Assembly: GCA_964437365.1 (NCBI GenBank)
Contig: CAYTGM010000007.1
Coordinates: forward strand, 62,001 to 126,000
Source of the DNA: CAYTGM01 sp964437365
GTDB lineage: Bacteria; Sumerlaeota; Sumerlaeia; SLMS01
Direction of reading: 5' to 3'
DNA: 64,000 bases
Below, piece after piece: positions 18,022-27,792 of this stretch; within the stretch, counting starts at the first letter, position 1, and each line of letters opens with the position of its first letter. The position numbers and the translations under genes are program-made. Under the pieces are notes generated by a model. It did no database searches. It was not told where the DNA came from and was given only the letters and a program-made list of their open reading frames with translations.

Positions 18022-18498
18022 ATGTCCCTTTCAATTAGAGTTTACGGAACAATCGACGCCGTCCCAACAATCGACGAGCTTATTGATCACCTTGAAGAAC
18101 GTGATTTTGAAATCACGATCGAAACAGAAGATGATGATGAAGAGGATTGGACAGAGCTGCTGATCTTTGAATCATCTGTTGAACGTCCACTCGATGTGAC
18201 AGCTTACAACGACGACAACGACTTCGGCCAGGAATATGCCCGGATTAAAGAAACTGTCAAAGCTCTCGGTGAGACATCCGAAATAGCTGATATCAAGAAG
18301 ACAATTTCAAACTGTACTATTATCGTTGGTATTGAACTACCGGAAGAAGCTGTTGATGACGAGAATGCCCTTATTCTATGTTGCCTTATCGGGCAATTCA
18401 TCGCCCAGAAAACAGAAGGGTTTTATTGCGTTGATGAAGAAGGCTTTTTCGATTCTGCAGGTGATCTTATCCTCGAAGCTACCACTGCTGATGAATAA
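18022..18498 (+). CDS. Hypothetical acidic protein
   Basis: A 158-residue, strongly acidic protein (runs of Asp and Glu near residues 41-48) without signal peptide or membrane segment. It appears to be an alpha/beta fold, with the beta-like stretch SNCTIIVGIELPEEA and a C-terminal segment ending in FFDSAGDLILE. I recognise no family. It precedes the ThyX-like gene by 17 bases, and an AGAGGAGG ribosome-binding site for the latter lies right after its stop, so the two are likely co-transcribed. Confidence 0.7.
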   Translation: MSLSIRVYGTIDAVPTIDELIDHLEERDFEITIETEDDDEEDWTELLIFESSVERPLDVTAYNDDNDFGQEYARIKETVKALGETSEIADIKKTISNCTIIVGIELPEEAVDDENALILCCLIGQFIAQKTEGFYCVDEEGFFDSAGDLILEATTADE

Positions 18499-18515
18499 AC
18501 TGAGAGGAGGCCACC

Positions 18516-20084
18516 TTGCCAGACTCTCTTAAGTTCCTCTCACAGCAACCGAAAGTACAACTCACCAAAGCGTTCACCACTCCGTTTAAGAACGTGGTTG
18601 CAACCGCCCGTACCTGTTACAGCTCCAAAGGAATCGTTAGTGACGAACAGGTAGGCGAACAGCAGAGGTATGCTCCACTTGCCCAATCAATTTATGAGGC
18701 AGGACATCATACCACCTTTCAACACGCCCACTTCCAGTTTACTCTCGAGAATGTCTCTCGTCAGTTTATCTGGTCCTTTCTTCATTCCCACCCTTTCTAT
18801 AACAGTGAACAGGTCAGTCAGCGTTACGTCTCCGTCAAAGAAGACACAGCCACTATCCCTGACCTTCCATCAGATCAGCTGAAAATTTACAAAGAAACGC
18901 TCGAGCTTTCCTTCACCGCTTACAAGAAGCTCTGTGAAATGCTTGATGGGCCCACCCGTTCTGAATTCTACAAGAGGTTCAACTACTCCGAGCGGATGGA
19001 GAAGAAACATAACCTTACCATTAAGAAAAAATCTCAGGAAGCAGCCCGCTACGTTCTCCCTCTCGCCACTCAGGCCTATCTTTATCATACAGTAAGTGGC
19101 ATCGTTCTCTTGAGGTATTACCGTGCCTGTCAGCAGTACGACGTGCCTTCGGAACAACGGATTGTTGCCGAGCAGATGGTTCAGCAGCTGATAGAGTTCG
19201 ACCCCAATTACAAGCTTACTCTGCAAGAGCCTCTTGATGAAGAAAGTTTTCCTGAATTTGATATTCTGAATCAAAATTCAACCAACAGCGGCTTTATCGG
19301 AGATGGATACCGGTTCAATCAGGAGTTCGATAACGATCTCGGTTCACTCACCAGTAAACTTCTCTCCTATCCCTCCAATGGCGAAGAAATTCTCGCCTCA
19401 GCTGTGAGAGAGGTTCTTGGCCTTGTTAAGGGGTCATTGAGTGATCAGGATGCCCTTGATCTGATTCTCAACCCTGGAAAGAACAAGCTCCTGGGGGAAG
19501 CTCTCAACCTGACCACGCTGCACAAACTCAGCCGCGTTCTGAATCATGTGCACTTTACATTTCGGAAGAAGCTCAGCCACGCCGCTGACTCTCAGGATCA
19601 ACGTCATCGCATGACTCCAGGAAGCAGACCCATTCTCTCTGCTCATCTTCAGGATGACCCCGACTACATCGTTCCCGGTGTTGTGGAAGTCGACGAGAAC
19701 GCAAAGGCTTTCTACTGCGAAACCATGACTCGAATCTGGGAAAAAGTGAGACAGCTACGCCAGCTTGGTGCATCGCCAGAAGTTCTTACTTATCTGATGC
19801 CCAACGCCGTATCAGTTCGATTTACAGAAAGCAGTGATCTCCTGAACCTCCTTCATAAACATCGAATGAGGCTTTGTTACAACGCCCAGGAGGAGATCTG
19901 GAAAGCGTCTGTGGAAGAAGCTCAACAGATCCGCGAAAAACTTCCACAGGTGGGCCAATACCTGCTACCTCCTTGCGGTGTTCGAGCACTGGCTCGACAA
20001 AAACCGATCTGTCCCGAAGGACCACGTTATTGTGGAGTCCGCGTCTGGAAAAAAGACCTCTCAGAATATGAGCGAGTGATCTAG
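18516..20084 (+). CDS. Tandem ThyX-like protein (FAD-dependent thymidylate synthase family)
   Basis: A 522-residue protein that reads as two ThyX-type halves. The N-terminal half has HHTTFQHAHFQF and a degenerate form of the ThyX motif, HSHPFYNSEQVSQRY (residues 90-104), in place of RHRxxSxNExSxRY. The C-terminal half (from about residue 280) has DQRHRMTPGSRP with R363-H364-R365 and later a TESSDLLNLLHKHRMRLC segment. ThyX makes dTMP from dUMP using FAD and methylene-tetrahydrofolate. Normal ThyX subunits are about 220-250 residues and act as tetramers, so the fusion may give a pseudo-dimer. The start at 18516 is TTG after a strong AGAGGAGG site. Thymidylate synthase activity is not certain given the altered motifs. 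Confidence 0.8.
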   Translation: MPDSLKFLSQQPKVQLTKAFTTPFKNVVATARTCYSSKGIVSDEQVGEQQRYAPLAQSIYEAGHHTTFQHAHFQFTLENVSRQFIWSFLHSHPFYNSEQVSQRYVSVKEDTATIPDLPSDQLKIYKETLELSFTAYKKLCEMLDGPTRSEFYKRFNYSERMEKKHNLTIKKKSQEAARYVLPLATQAYLYHTVSGIVLLRYYRACQQYDVPSEQRIVAEQMVQQLIEFDPNYKLTLQEPLDEESFPEFDILNQNSTNSGFIGDGYRFNQEFDNDLGSLTSKLLSYPSNGEEILASAVREVLGLVKGSLSDQDALDLILNPGKNKLLGEALNLTTLHKLSRVLNHVHFTFRKKLSHAADSQDQRHRMTPGSRPILSAHLQDDPDYIVPGVVEVDENAKAFYCETMTRIWEKVRQLRQLGASPEVLTYLMPNAVSVRFTESSDLLNLLHKHRMRLCYNAQEEIWKASVEEAQQIREKLPQVGQYLLPPCGVRALARQKPICPEGPRYCGVRVWKKDLSEYERVI

Positions 20085-20134
20085 ACGGACTTGGGTTCAA
20101 GTCGACATCAAGAAAACCTGGGGGTACATCCAAC

Positions 20135-21259
20135 GTGAAAATTGGCCTTATCTGTTCTCCAACCTACGGCGGATCAGGGGTCGTAGCGACTGAGCTTGGG
20201 CGCTTCCTTGCCCGGGCTGGCCACCAGGTTCATTTCATCTCTATCGCCATGCCCTTCCGGCTCGATTATTCGCCCGAGGAAAATGTTGTCTTCCACGAGG
20301 TTCAGACCACGCATTATCCTGTCCTCCCTGGCGACCTCGCTGGTATCTCTATCGCCAGCAAGACTGTCCAGGTTGCCTCTGACTTCGGCCTCGATCTTGT
20401 CCATGCCCACTATGCCATTCCCCATGCAATCAGTGCCTGGCTTGCTCGGGAAGTCTCTAAACAGTCCGACCTGAAAGTCGTCACGACTCTTCATGGAACA
20501 GACATCACACTCGTCGGAAAAGCCCCCTCTTACTTTCCGATCGTTAAATTCGCCATCGAGCAATCCGATGCTGTGACAACCGTGTCAGAATGGTTGAAAG
20601 AGGAAACGATCCGTGAGTTTCAGATTACAAGGAACATCGATGTTATTCCCAACTTTGTGGATGAGCAGAAATTCCAGCGGGGAACAACGGGGTGCCGCAA
20701 ATCACACTTCGCTCCGAACGGCGAAAAAGTGATGCTCCATGTTTCAAACTTCCGTCCTGTCAAACGTATATCGGATGTGATCAAAGTATTCGCGAAGGTA
20801 AACGAAGAACTTCCCTCCAAGCTGATTCTCATCGGTGATGGACCAGAAAGAGATCTGGCTGTAAACCTTGCCCGCGAACTGAGAGTCATGCAGAACGTCT
20901 TCTTTCTCGGAAAACAAGATCGTATAGAAAACTATTTTGGTTGTTCAGATGTCATGCTTTTTCCAAGCGAATACGAAAGCTTTGGCCTCGCGGCGTTGGA
21001 AGCCATGGCTACTGAGATGGTCGTTGTGGCGAGTCGAGGCGGCAATCTCCCTGTGCTCATCAGTGATGGCGTGGATGGTCTGCTTGCCGATGTTGGAGAT
21101 ATCGATGAAATGGCCCGAAAAACGGTCGATATACTAAGAGATGATGAAAAACGTCAGGCCATGGGCAAAAAAGCCCGCAAGACCGCTATTGATAAATACC
21201 ACCCCACGAAGATTATTCCACAATATGAAAAGCTCTATGAACGTGTGATGAATACCTAA
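20135..21259 (+). CDS. bshA: N-acetyl-alpha-D-glucosaminyl L-malate synthase
   Basis: A 374-residue GT4 glycosyltransferase starting with GTG at 20135. BshA joins GlcNAc from UDP-GlcNAc to L-malate, the first step of bacillithiol synthesis in the cytoplasm. The N-terminus MKIGLICSPTYGGSGVVATE, then HGTDITLVG, VSNFRPVKRISDVI and the C-terminal donor-binding PSEYESFGLAALEAMA with its EX7E pattern are all diagnostic. bshB and bshC are not in the window. Two DinB-like genes (6.2 and 29.0 kb) may encode bacillithiol-using enzymes. The gene converges on lon with 23 bases between the stops. Confidence 0.93.
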   Translation: MKIGLICSPTYGGSGVVATELGRFLARAGHQVHFISIAMPFRLDYSPEENVVFHEVQTTHYPVLPGDLAGISIASKTVQVASDFGLDLVHAHYAIPHAISAWLAREVSKQSDLKVVTTLHGTDITLVGKAPSYFPIVKFAIEQSDAVTTVSEWLKEETIREFQITRNIDVIPNFVDEQKFQRGTTGCRKSHFAPNGEKVMLHVSNFRPVKRISDVIKVFAKVNEELPSKLILIGDGPERDLAVNLARELRVMQNVFFLGKQDRIENYFGCSDVMLFPSEYESFGLAALEAMATEMVVVASRGGNLPVLISDGVDGLLADVGDIDEMARKTVDILRDDEKRQAMGKKARKTAIDKYHPTKIIPQYEKLYERVMNT

Positions 21260-21282
21260 ACTACATCTATATTCAGATGGAT

Positions 21283-23712
21283 TTAGTGATTAGTTGCCCG
21301 AGGCTGTGAACGGCTGGCCCGCCTCCCGTACTTTTTCTTACGACTACTTTTTTTATTCGCTTTCTTCAATGATGGGCGCTTCCCTTTAGAAAAGGCGTAT
21401 TGCATCACATCCTCCAGTTTGTCCACAGGGAAGAACTCGATTTTCTTCTTCACTTCATCGGGAATTTCTTCCAGATCACCAATGTTCTGACTCGGGATAA
21501 TCACATACTTGATCTGATGACGATAAGCAGCAAGTGCCTTCTCCTTTAACCCGCCAATCTTCAGAACATCGCCTCTAAGAGTCATTTCACCGGTCATGGC
21601 AAGATCCTGCCTCACTTCTTTCTGAGCAAGAATAGAAGCCATGCAGGTTGCCAAAGCAATTCCCGCAGAGGGACCATCCTTAGGTATCGCTCCTTCTGGA
21701 AGGTGAAGGTGTATATCCATTTTCTGGTGGAAGTCAGAGTCGATCTCAAGATCATCAGCGCACGACCGAATATAACTCAAGGCGGTTCGAGCACTTTCTT
21801 TCATGACATCTCCTAATTTGCCGGTCAGGGTCAGCTGCCCTTTACCGCTCATGGTACGACCCTCTATATGCAGGATTTCACCACCAACACGGGTCCAGGC
21901 AAGACCAACAACGTTGCCGATTGCGGGTTTCTTTGCGATCTGCTTCTCATGATAGACAACGGGACCCAGTAACTCGGTGACAGTAGCCGGCGACACTTTG
22001 AGGCGAGCGAACTTCTTTTTCTCTTCCTCTGCCTCGACAATCTTCATCGCCAGCTTTCGGCAGATAGAATTGATCTCACGCTCCAGGTTACGCACACCTG
22101 ATTCTCTTGTATATCCCTGAATCAGATATTCCATCGGACGCTTCGTGATGCTCAAGTCACTCTTCTTCAACCCATTGTCTTTAAGGGCTTTTGGAAAGAG
22201 ATGCAACCTTGCTATCTGAAGTTTCTCCATTACCGTATAACCGGAAAGGCGGATGACTTCCATTCTGTCCAGCAGAGGAGGAGGTATATTCGCCGTGGTA
22301 TTTGCCGTTGTAATAAACATGACTTCTCTAAGATCATAATCAACTTCAAGGTAATGATCCACAAAGTGTTTATTCTGTTCGGGGTCCAGGACTTCCAGTA
22401 AAGCCGATGCAGGATCCCCCCTGAAGTCGCTGGACATCTTGTCGATCTCATCAAGAAGAATCACAGGGTTCAAGGTTCCTGCTTTTTTCATACACTGAAT
22501 GATTTTTCCAGGCATGGCACCGATGTAGGTGCGCCGATGTCCGCGGATTTCAGCTTCATCGCGAACACCTCCAAGCGCTATACGTGCAAACTCTCTCCCA
22601 ATACAACGCGCAATGCTCTGGGCCAAAGAAGTCTTACCAACTCCTGGAGGCCCTACAAAACAAAGGATCGGACCTTTCGTTCTACCCACGAGCTTCGCAA
22701 CTGCAAGATACTCGACAATCCGACTCTTAACCTTCTCGAGACCATAGTGGTCTTCATCCAGAATCTTTCTTGCAAGACTCAATTCTATCTGATCTTCCGT
22801 CCGGTCCTGCCACGGGACATCGGTCAGCCACTCGATATACGTCCGGGCGACCGTTGCTTCCGGAGATAAAGGGGCCATTCGCCCTAGACGGCTCAGCTCT
22901 TTTTCCGCTTTCTGCCGGGCCTCTTCAGGCATTCCAGAGTCTTCAATAAGCTCTGAAAGCTCATCCAGTTCCGGGTTCTCTTCGCCGCCAACTCCCAGTT
23001 CTTTCTCGATCGCTTTGAGCTGCTCGTTTAGCAGGATCTCCCGCTGAGACTGACCAAACTGGTTTTTCACCTGACTGAAAATCTGATCTTCCAGCTCCAG
23101 CACCTGAATCTCTTTTTCCAATGCCGAGTTTAACAGGTGATACTTTTCTTCCAGTGAAGCTGATTCAAGAATTCGAAGCTTCTGATCAACACGTATATTC
23201 GAATAATTACTGATGGAATAGGCAACAGCCAATGGATCAGTCAAATTACTGATGCTGGTATAAAGATCTTCGGGAACACTGTCCGTTAATTCTGAATACT
23301 GCTCAAAAAGGTTTTTGGCAGTACGTATATATGCATCTTGAGTTCGAGGATCAAGATCAGTGATTTCCACGCGGACGAGCAAAGCCTGAAGACCCTTCTC
23401 TGATTCCATAAAGTCTACGGCACGCGCGGCATAGAGCCCTTCAACGAGAATCTTCGCAGATCCATCAGGAACCTTTAAGACCTGCAGGATTTCACAGCTG
23501 CATCCAACCCGGTTAAGGTCTTTCTCTGTAGACTTCTCGGTTGATGATGCGAGAGGGGTCGCCAGAAACACACGCTTGTCGCCCGCCATTGCCGCCTCAA
23601 TCGCCGCCAGACCATCTTCACGGATAACAAATAAAGGCGTGATGGCACCGGGAAAGATGACGGTATCCTTGATCGAAAGAACCGGGAGAAGTGCTGACTC
23701 AAATGTTTCCAT
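21283..23712 (-). CDS. lon: Lon protease (ATP-dependent)
   Basis: An 809-residue LonA-type protease. An N-terminal substrate-binding domain (starting LPVLSIKDTVIFPGAITPL, residues 9-27) is followed by a coiled-coil region, the AAA+ module with Walker A GPPGVGKTSLAQSIA (about 359) and Walker B ILLDEIDKM, and the C-terminal Ser-Lys protease domain with the catalytic Ser in PKDGPSAG near residue 680. It degrades misfolded and regulatory proteins in the cytoplasm. The last 35 residues are very basic (KKANKKSSRKKKYGRR), an extension not present in the E. coli enzyme that might bind DNA or RNA. The full domain set is present. Confidence 0.97.
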   Translation of the reverse strand: METFESALLPVLSIKDTVIFPGAITPLFVIREDGLAAIEAAMAGDKRVFLATPLASSTEKSTEKDLNRVGCSCEILQVLKVPDGSAKILVEGLYAARAVDFMESEKGLQALLVRVEITDLDPRTQDAYIRTAKNLFEQYSELTDSVPEDLYTSISNLTDPLAVAYSISNYSNIRVDQKLRILESASLEEKYHLLNSALEKEIQVLELEDQIFSQVKNQFGQSQREILLNEQLKAIEKELGVGGEENPELDELSELIEDSGMPEEARQKAEKELSRLGRMAPLSPEATVARTYIEWLTDVPWQDRTEDQIELSLARKILDEDHYGLEKVKSRIVEYLAVAKLVGRTKGPILCFVGPPGVGKTSLAQSIARCIGREFARIALGGVRDEAEIRGHRRTYIGAMPGKIIQCMKKAGTLNPVILLDEIDKMSSDFRGDPASALLEVLDPEQNKHFVDHYLEVDYDLREVMFITTANTTANIPPPLLDRMEVIRLSGYTVMEKLQIARLHLFPKALKDNGLKKSDLSITKRPMEYLIQGYTRESGVRNLEREINSICRKLAMKIVEAEEEKKKFARLKVSPATVTELLGPVVYHEKQIAKKPAIGNVVGLAWTRVGGEILHIEGRTMSGKGQLTLTGKLGDVMKESARTALSYIRSCADDLEIDSDFHQKMDIHLHLPEGAIPKDGPSAGIALATCMASILAQKEVRQDLAMTGEMTLRGDVLKIGGLKEKALAAYRHQIKYVIIPSQNIGDLEEIPDEVKKKIEFFPVDKLEDVMQYAFSKGKRPSLKKANKKSSRKKKYGRRASRSQPRATNH

Positions 23713-23875
23713 AAATGCCCATTGCTTTACTGGAGGTGGATGGAACTCTTGATTCCAAGTGTAACGACGAAGATTTCTGCTGCTCCCTTACGCTGTCCAG
23801 TAAAAGATCACTTGAAGAATTGTTTTTTAGAGGGACCTTATTTCTCACACCATATCTGCCAAAGGAACGAGTCCA

Positions 23876-24289
23876 TTGAGTATCGAAACCGCCTTTCCCC
23901 GCTTGTTAAGCGCCGCAAGAACCGTTCAAAGACGCGCCTACGCACCGTATTCTAAATTTCACGTTGGAGCTGCTGTTCTCACTGATCGAGGGCGTATCGT
24001 GACCGGTTGCAATGTCGAAAACGCCAGCTATGGACTCACCATTTGTGCGGAGAGAAACGCTCTGACGCGTGTTGTTGCCGAAGCGGCAGGTATGCCCATT
24101 GCCTGTGTTGTGGTTGGTGATCTTCAGGATCCGCTGACACCCTGTGGTGCCTGTCGCCAGTTCATCATCGAGTTCAATCCCGCGATGGATGTTTATTGTG
24201 TTGGAAAAAGTGGAGAGGTGCTTCAGATCAAAGCCTCAGAGCTTTTACCCTCGTCCTTTGACGCTTCTGCTCTCAAGAGTTCGCAATAA
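23876..24289 (+). CDS. cdd: Cytidine deaminase
   Basis: A 137-residue homotetramer-type cytidine deaminase. It converts (deoxy)cytidine to (deoxy)uridine in pyrimidine salvage. The zinc site is formed by C57 in ICAERNAL, with E59 as proton shuttle, and C90/C93 in PCGACRQF. The start is TTG at 23876 behind an AAAGGA site; the N-terminal ARTVQRRAYAPYSKFHVGAA is the family's usual opening. It is transcribed away from lon and followed 39 bases later by the YkgJ-like gene, possibly in one transcript. Confidence 0.94.
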   Translation: MSIETAFPRLLSAARTVQRRAYAPYSKFHVGAAVLTDRGRIVTGCNVENASYGLTICAERNALTRVVAEAAGMPIACVVVGDLQDPLTPCGACRQFIIEFNPAMDVYCVGKSGEVLQIKASELLPSSFDASALKSSQ

Positions 24290-24328
24290 ATGGGAGGTTT
24301 AACGAATATACAGTCCGCATAACAGATT

Positions 24329-25684
24329 ATGTCTCTGACCAACTCACAAAAAATCCACATCCCTCCAGATATGAACTACACCTGTGCTCAATGCTCACGA
24401 GGGTGCACTGTCTTCGATGAAATAAGAGTCACAGAAGAATTCGAAAACAACGTGGAACAACTGAGACTCACCAACCTTGCGCGCATGAAAGAGGGTCAAA
24501 CATCTCCTCTTAAAGTCAGTGAAATGCAAGACGAGTACTTGATTCTCGAGAGAAATAAAGACGGCTGTATTTTTCTGGATGACGATTGTCTATGCACTAT
24601 TCATAAGAAGTTTGGCTTGGAAAAAAAGCCACAAACCTGCCAGGATTTTCCCTACCAATTCGTTGAATACAACGATGAGATTTATCTCGGTATGAGCTTT
24701 GTCTGTACATCTATCCTGTCTAACCATGGTCCACCTCTTTCGGAAGAAGTAGATGAAGTTCCAGCAAAAATGGAAAAAGCGCTTTCGCATCGACAACTTC
24801 TTAAGAACCCCTGTCTGACAAAGCGCCATCAGATCTCCAGTAGAGCCTACGAAGAAATAGAGACCTCGTTGAAACAGATTCTTCATTATCCTGACTATAC
24901 ACTTGGCCAGAAACTCCTGATGCAAGCTGTCTATCTCGATCTGGTTTATAAAACAGTTCGACAGGTACGAGGCGACAACCCGGGGTCGCAAACGGGAAAA
25001 GGGCTGGACAGCGACGGTATTTATCGAGCCGACTCTGGTCAACTAAGTGATGCCGATACCGTTTCCGCCGTCTCCAGGCGTTACCTTGTGGACGATGGTA
25101 TGAGAGAACTTCTGCGCCTTGGAACAAAGGTAAAACCAAGTAAGTCCCTTCAGCGGGGTGTCCTTGGTGTCATAACTTCCTTCCGTGAAAGCCTGAACCT
25201 CAAACGCGGAAAAGTCTCAAGGCTGCGCTCTATCAGTACACTTGTTTTCAGTTACATGAAATATACTACGGGGATGGGTAAGGTGAATTTCTACCCTGAC
25301 GAATCACTCAACAATCTTGACAATGATGTTTTCGATAAAGCGTGCCAGGAGAAAGATTCGGATGAGCTCCTGCAACGCTACTTTGAGCATATTCTCTTCC
25401 GAAAAGATCTTATCGCCGGAGGATCTATCATTCTGACACAACGGGTATGGCTCTTTTACTACGCGTATATAATGCACGGACGTAAAGACTATACTGAAGA
25501 AGAACTTGACAAGTATAACCTTTTCCATCGAACTGCTGCTGCGATCAGCAGCATCGAGCTGAAGTATTTACTTCATGGGTCTTTTGGGAAACTCTTCTCG
25601 GACTTCCCTCAACTTGGAATCATGGTCGACCGAATAACATCCCGCCCAATCTATCTTCCTTCGATGGTCATCGAACCGGATTAA
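24329..25684 (+). CDS. YkgJ/FliB-type cysteine-cluster protein
   Basis: A 451-residue protein whose first 140 residues carry the cysteine pattern of the YkgJ/FliB family: CAQCSRGC near residue 17, then GCIFLDDDCLCTIHKKFG and TCQDFPYQF, which together bind a metal centre. Related FliB proteins are lysine N-methylases of flagellin; other members are of unknown function. The 300 residues after the cluster are helical without a motif that I recognise, and there is no flagellar gene in the window. It is probably cytoplasmic. The name therefore describes the fold only. Confidence 0.75.
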   Translation: MSLTNSQKIHIPPDMNYTCAQCSRGCTVFDEIRVTEEFENNVEQLRLTNLARMKEGQTSPLKVSEMQDEYLILERNKDGCIFLDDDCLCTIHKKFGLEKKPQTCQDFPYQFVEYNDEIYLGMSFVCTSILSNHGPPLSEEVDEVPAKMEKALSHRQLLKNPCLTKRHQISSRAYEEIETSLKQILHYPDYTLGQKLLMQAVYLDLVYKTVRQVRGDNPGSQTGKGLDSDGIYRADSGQLSDADTVSAVSRRYLVDDGMRELLRLGTKVKPSKSLQRGVLGVITSFRESLNLKRGKVSRLRSISTLVFSYMKYTTGMGKVNFYPDESLNNLDNDVFDKACQEKDSDELLQRYFEHILFRKDLIAGGSIILTQRVWLFYYAYIMHGRKDYTEEELDKYNLFHRTAAAISSIELKYLLHGSFGKLFSDFPQLGIMVDRITSRPIYLPSMVIEPD

Positions 25685-25826
25685 TCAACGCGCTTTATTA
25701 AAAGCAAAACAGATACCCCGAGTCATTCCTTGATTAGTCACCTTGTGGCTGATTAGCATTTTACTCTCAAACACGACCCGTTTGATGAAGAATAGTCCAA
25801 TTCTTCGGAGAAAGGATCACTTAAGC

Positions 25827-27569
25827 GTGAAAACCAGGAATAAGAACTTTTTCCTTATTCAAACCTTTTGCTTTTGTCTATACATTGTCTGTTTTTCAAT
25901 AAGCGCGCAGGCTGCCGCGAAAAACAATGGCATTGTTACCGTCGATCTTACTTCCCCCCGAGCAGCCATGATGACCTTTGTCGATGCCTGTCGAGCCAGC
26001 GAATACGACAAAGCTGTTAAGGCCATGGATTTCTCAAACCACCCCGAGCTCAATCAGGTCCAGGCAGCTAAACGCCTGAAACGCGTTCTTGACCAGCATG
26101 TCTGGTTTGACTGGGCACAGATTCCTAACAGCCCCGATGGGTCGACGACCTCAGCCGAACCCACTACCGAAGAAAATCAGAATACCGTCAAAACAGAATC
26201 ACGACAGGATCCTTTTCTGCAGCTTCTTCAGAGCTATATGGAGAGCAGAGAAAAGAAAGCCGTTTCCTCTGTCCTCGTAGGTGAAGTTCCACTGAAAAAC
26301 CGGATGGTCCCTGTCCGGGTCGAGAAAATCAAATCAGGCGAAACACCGCAGTGGAAGATTTCCAGTCAGACTGTTAATGCTATTGAAGCTTTAAACAACG
26401 AATACGGGCTCGGAACCATGGAAGGTTATATACCTGACTGGTCTCGCGAGTCACGTTATTTTGAAGTGGAGCTCTGGCAATGGCTTGGGATGGCGCTCTT
26501 CCTTCTTATTGGCATCTTCGCAGGAGCTGCTTTGCGTGCTGTCATGCACCGACTTGACGATAAACATCCCATCATCGGTCAGATGGGGACTCCATCCGCC
26601 TTTCTACTTGGTACCTTAATTTTCTGGGCAGGAAGTCGAGGGGTCCTTCATTTAAGTGTACCAGCGCAGGGCGTCCTTTCTGATATACTCATGATGGTAT
26701 TCACTATCTTTACCACCTGGCTTGCGATCAGATCTATGCACGGTGTACTTCTGCTGATTAAACGCAACCAGCAGAAAAAAGACAAAGATATGAACCCCGC
26801 TCGAATTCGGGCACGTGAAACTCAGATGCTCTTGATGAGGCGCATCCTGACCATCACGATTCTGGTTATAGGCGCTGGCTTTGCCCTCGCACAATTTGAC
26901 CAGTTCCGCGCATTGGGAACGTCTCTACTGGCTTCAGCGGGCGTCGCGACGATCGCGATCTCTCTCGCGGCACAGCGCTCTCTTGCTAACCTTCTTGCGG
27001 GAATCCAGATTGCCGTCACTCAACCAATACGCGTTGGAGACTCCGTCGTCGTAGAAGGAGAGTGGGGATGGATCGAAGATATTACTCTTACTTTTGTAAC
27101 GATTCGTATCTGGGATTTAAGACGACTCGTTCTTCCCATCAATTACTTCCTGGATAAGCCCTTTCAAAACTGGACCATACGTGAACCAAAACTTATCGGA
27201 ACCGTCTATGTCTCTGCAGACTATCGTGTGGATGTGGAAAGGATGAGAGACGCCCTTAAGGACGCTCTTGAAGGATCCAGTCATTGGAACAAAGATACTC
27301 CCCCGGTGCTTCAGGTTACAGACTGGAAAGACGACGTCGTAGAGATACGTGCTCTGTGTAGTGCGAAAGATGCAGGTACCGCCTGGGATCTTCGCTGCGA
27401 AGTGCGCGAAAAACTCCTTAACTGGCTTCAGGAGTACGAAGACGGCAAGTACTTGCCGCGCTCTCGTATGGAGTTCGTTGAGGGCCGCGGTAATCCTCTC
27501 GGTGGCCTTTCCGGTCCTGAGAAAGATGTCCATAGAAACCCTGAGAAAGAGAAGGAAAGTGAGTCTTAA
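25827..27569 (+). CDS. MscS-family mechanosensitive channel with periplasmic N-terminal domain
   Basis: I prefer the GTG at 25827 (580 residues) because it opens into a clean signal peptide (FFLIQTFCFCLYIVCF, cleavage near AQA) after an AAAGGA; an ATG at 25785 and a TTG at 25743 are alternatives. A soluble region of about 185 residues with a Gln/Thr-rich insert precedes four hydrophobic helices. The pore-lining helix carries the Gly/Ala pattern LLASAGVATIAISLAAQRSLANLLAGIQI, followed by the beta domain QPIRVGDSVVVEGEWGWIEDI and a cytoplasmic C-terminus. It would open under membrane tension to release osmolytes. The large exported N-terminus is common in long MscS paralogues. Confidence 0.92.
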   Translation: MKTRNKNFFLIQTFCFCLYIVCFSISAQAAAKNNGIVTVDLTSPRAAMMTFVDACRASEYDKAVKAMDFSNHPELNQVQAAKRLKRVLDQHVWFDWAQIPNSPDGSTTSAEPTTEENQNTVKTESRQDPFLQLLQSYMESREKKAVSSVLVGEVPLKNRMVPVRVEKIKSGETPQWKISSQTVNAIEALNNEYGLGTMEGYIPDWSRESRYFEVELWQWLGMALFLLIGIFAGAALRAVMHRLDDKHPIIGQMGTPSAFLLGTLIFWAGSRGVLHLSVPAQGVLSDILMMVFTIFTTWLAIRSMHGVLLLIKRNQQKKDKDMNPARIRARETQMLLMRRILTITILVIGAGFALAQFDQFRALGTSLLASAGVATIAISLAAQRSLANLLAGIQIAVTQPIRVGDSVVVEGEWGWIEDITLTFVTIRIWDLRRLVLPINYFLDKPFQNWTIREPKLIGTVYVSADYRVDVERMRDALKDALEGSSHWNKDTPPVLQVTDWKDDVVEIRALCSAKDAGTAWDLRCEVREKLLNWLQEYEDGKYLPRSRMEFVEGRGNPLGGLSGPEKDVHRNPEKEKESES

Positions 27570-27627
27570 GTCCCGCTTTTTCAAGCTTCTCCAGAGCAAG
27601 AACGGGCACCCACATGCGATGACCTAC

Positions 27628-27681
27628 GTCTGACGGACGTCTTATCTACGTCTTACCTACGACTCAAGATGTCCGTCAGAC
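27628..27681. repeat. 14-base inverted repeat after the MscS gene
   Basis: Two arms of 14 bases (27628-27641 and 27668-27681), matching at 13 positions with one G-T wobble, flank a 26-base spacer. They start 59 bases after the MscS stop. The stem has no T run behind it, so it does not look like a normal terminator. The spacer repeats CTACGTCT variants from the left arm. Confidence 0.6.
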
Positions 27682-27792
27682 ATAGAACAGACATCGTTAA
27701 GAGGTCGGTCACTCGGTGAGGAAGGATTGTAAAAGTATGGGTTCAGAAGTAATGGTAAGATAGATGGTGAGTAATAGGTGTGGGTCTGTGAG

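Noticed and set aside
22201..22869. Plus-strand frames inside lon
   Set aside because: Antisense shadows of the Lon AAA+ region.
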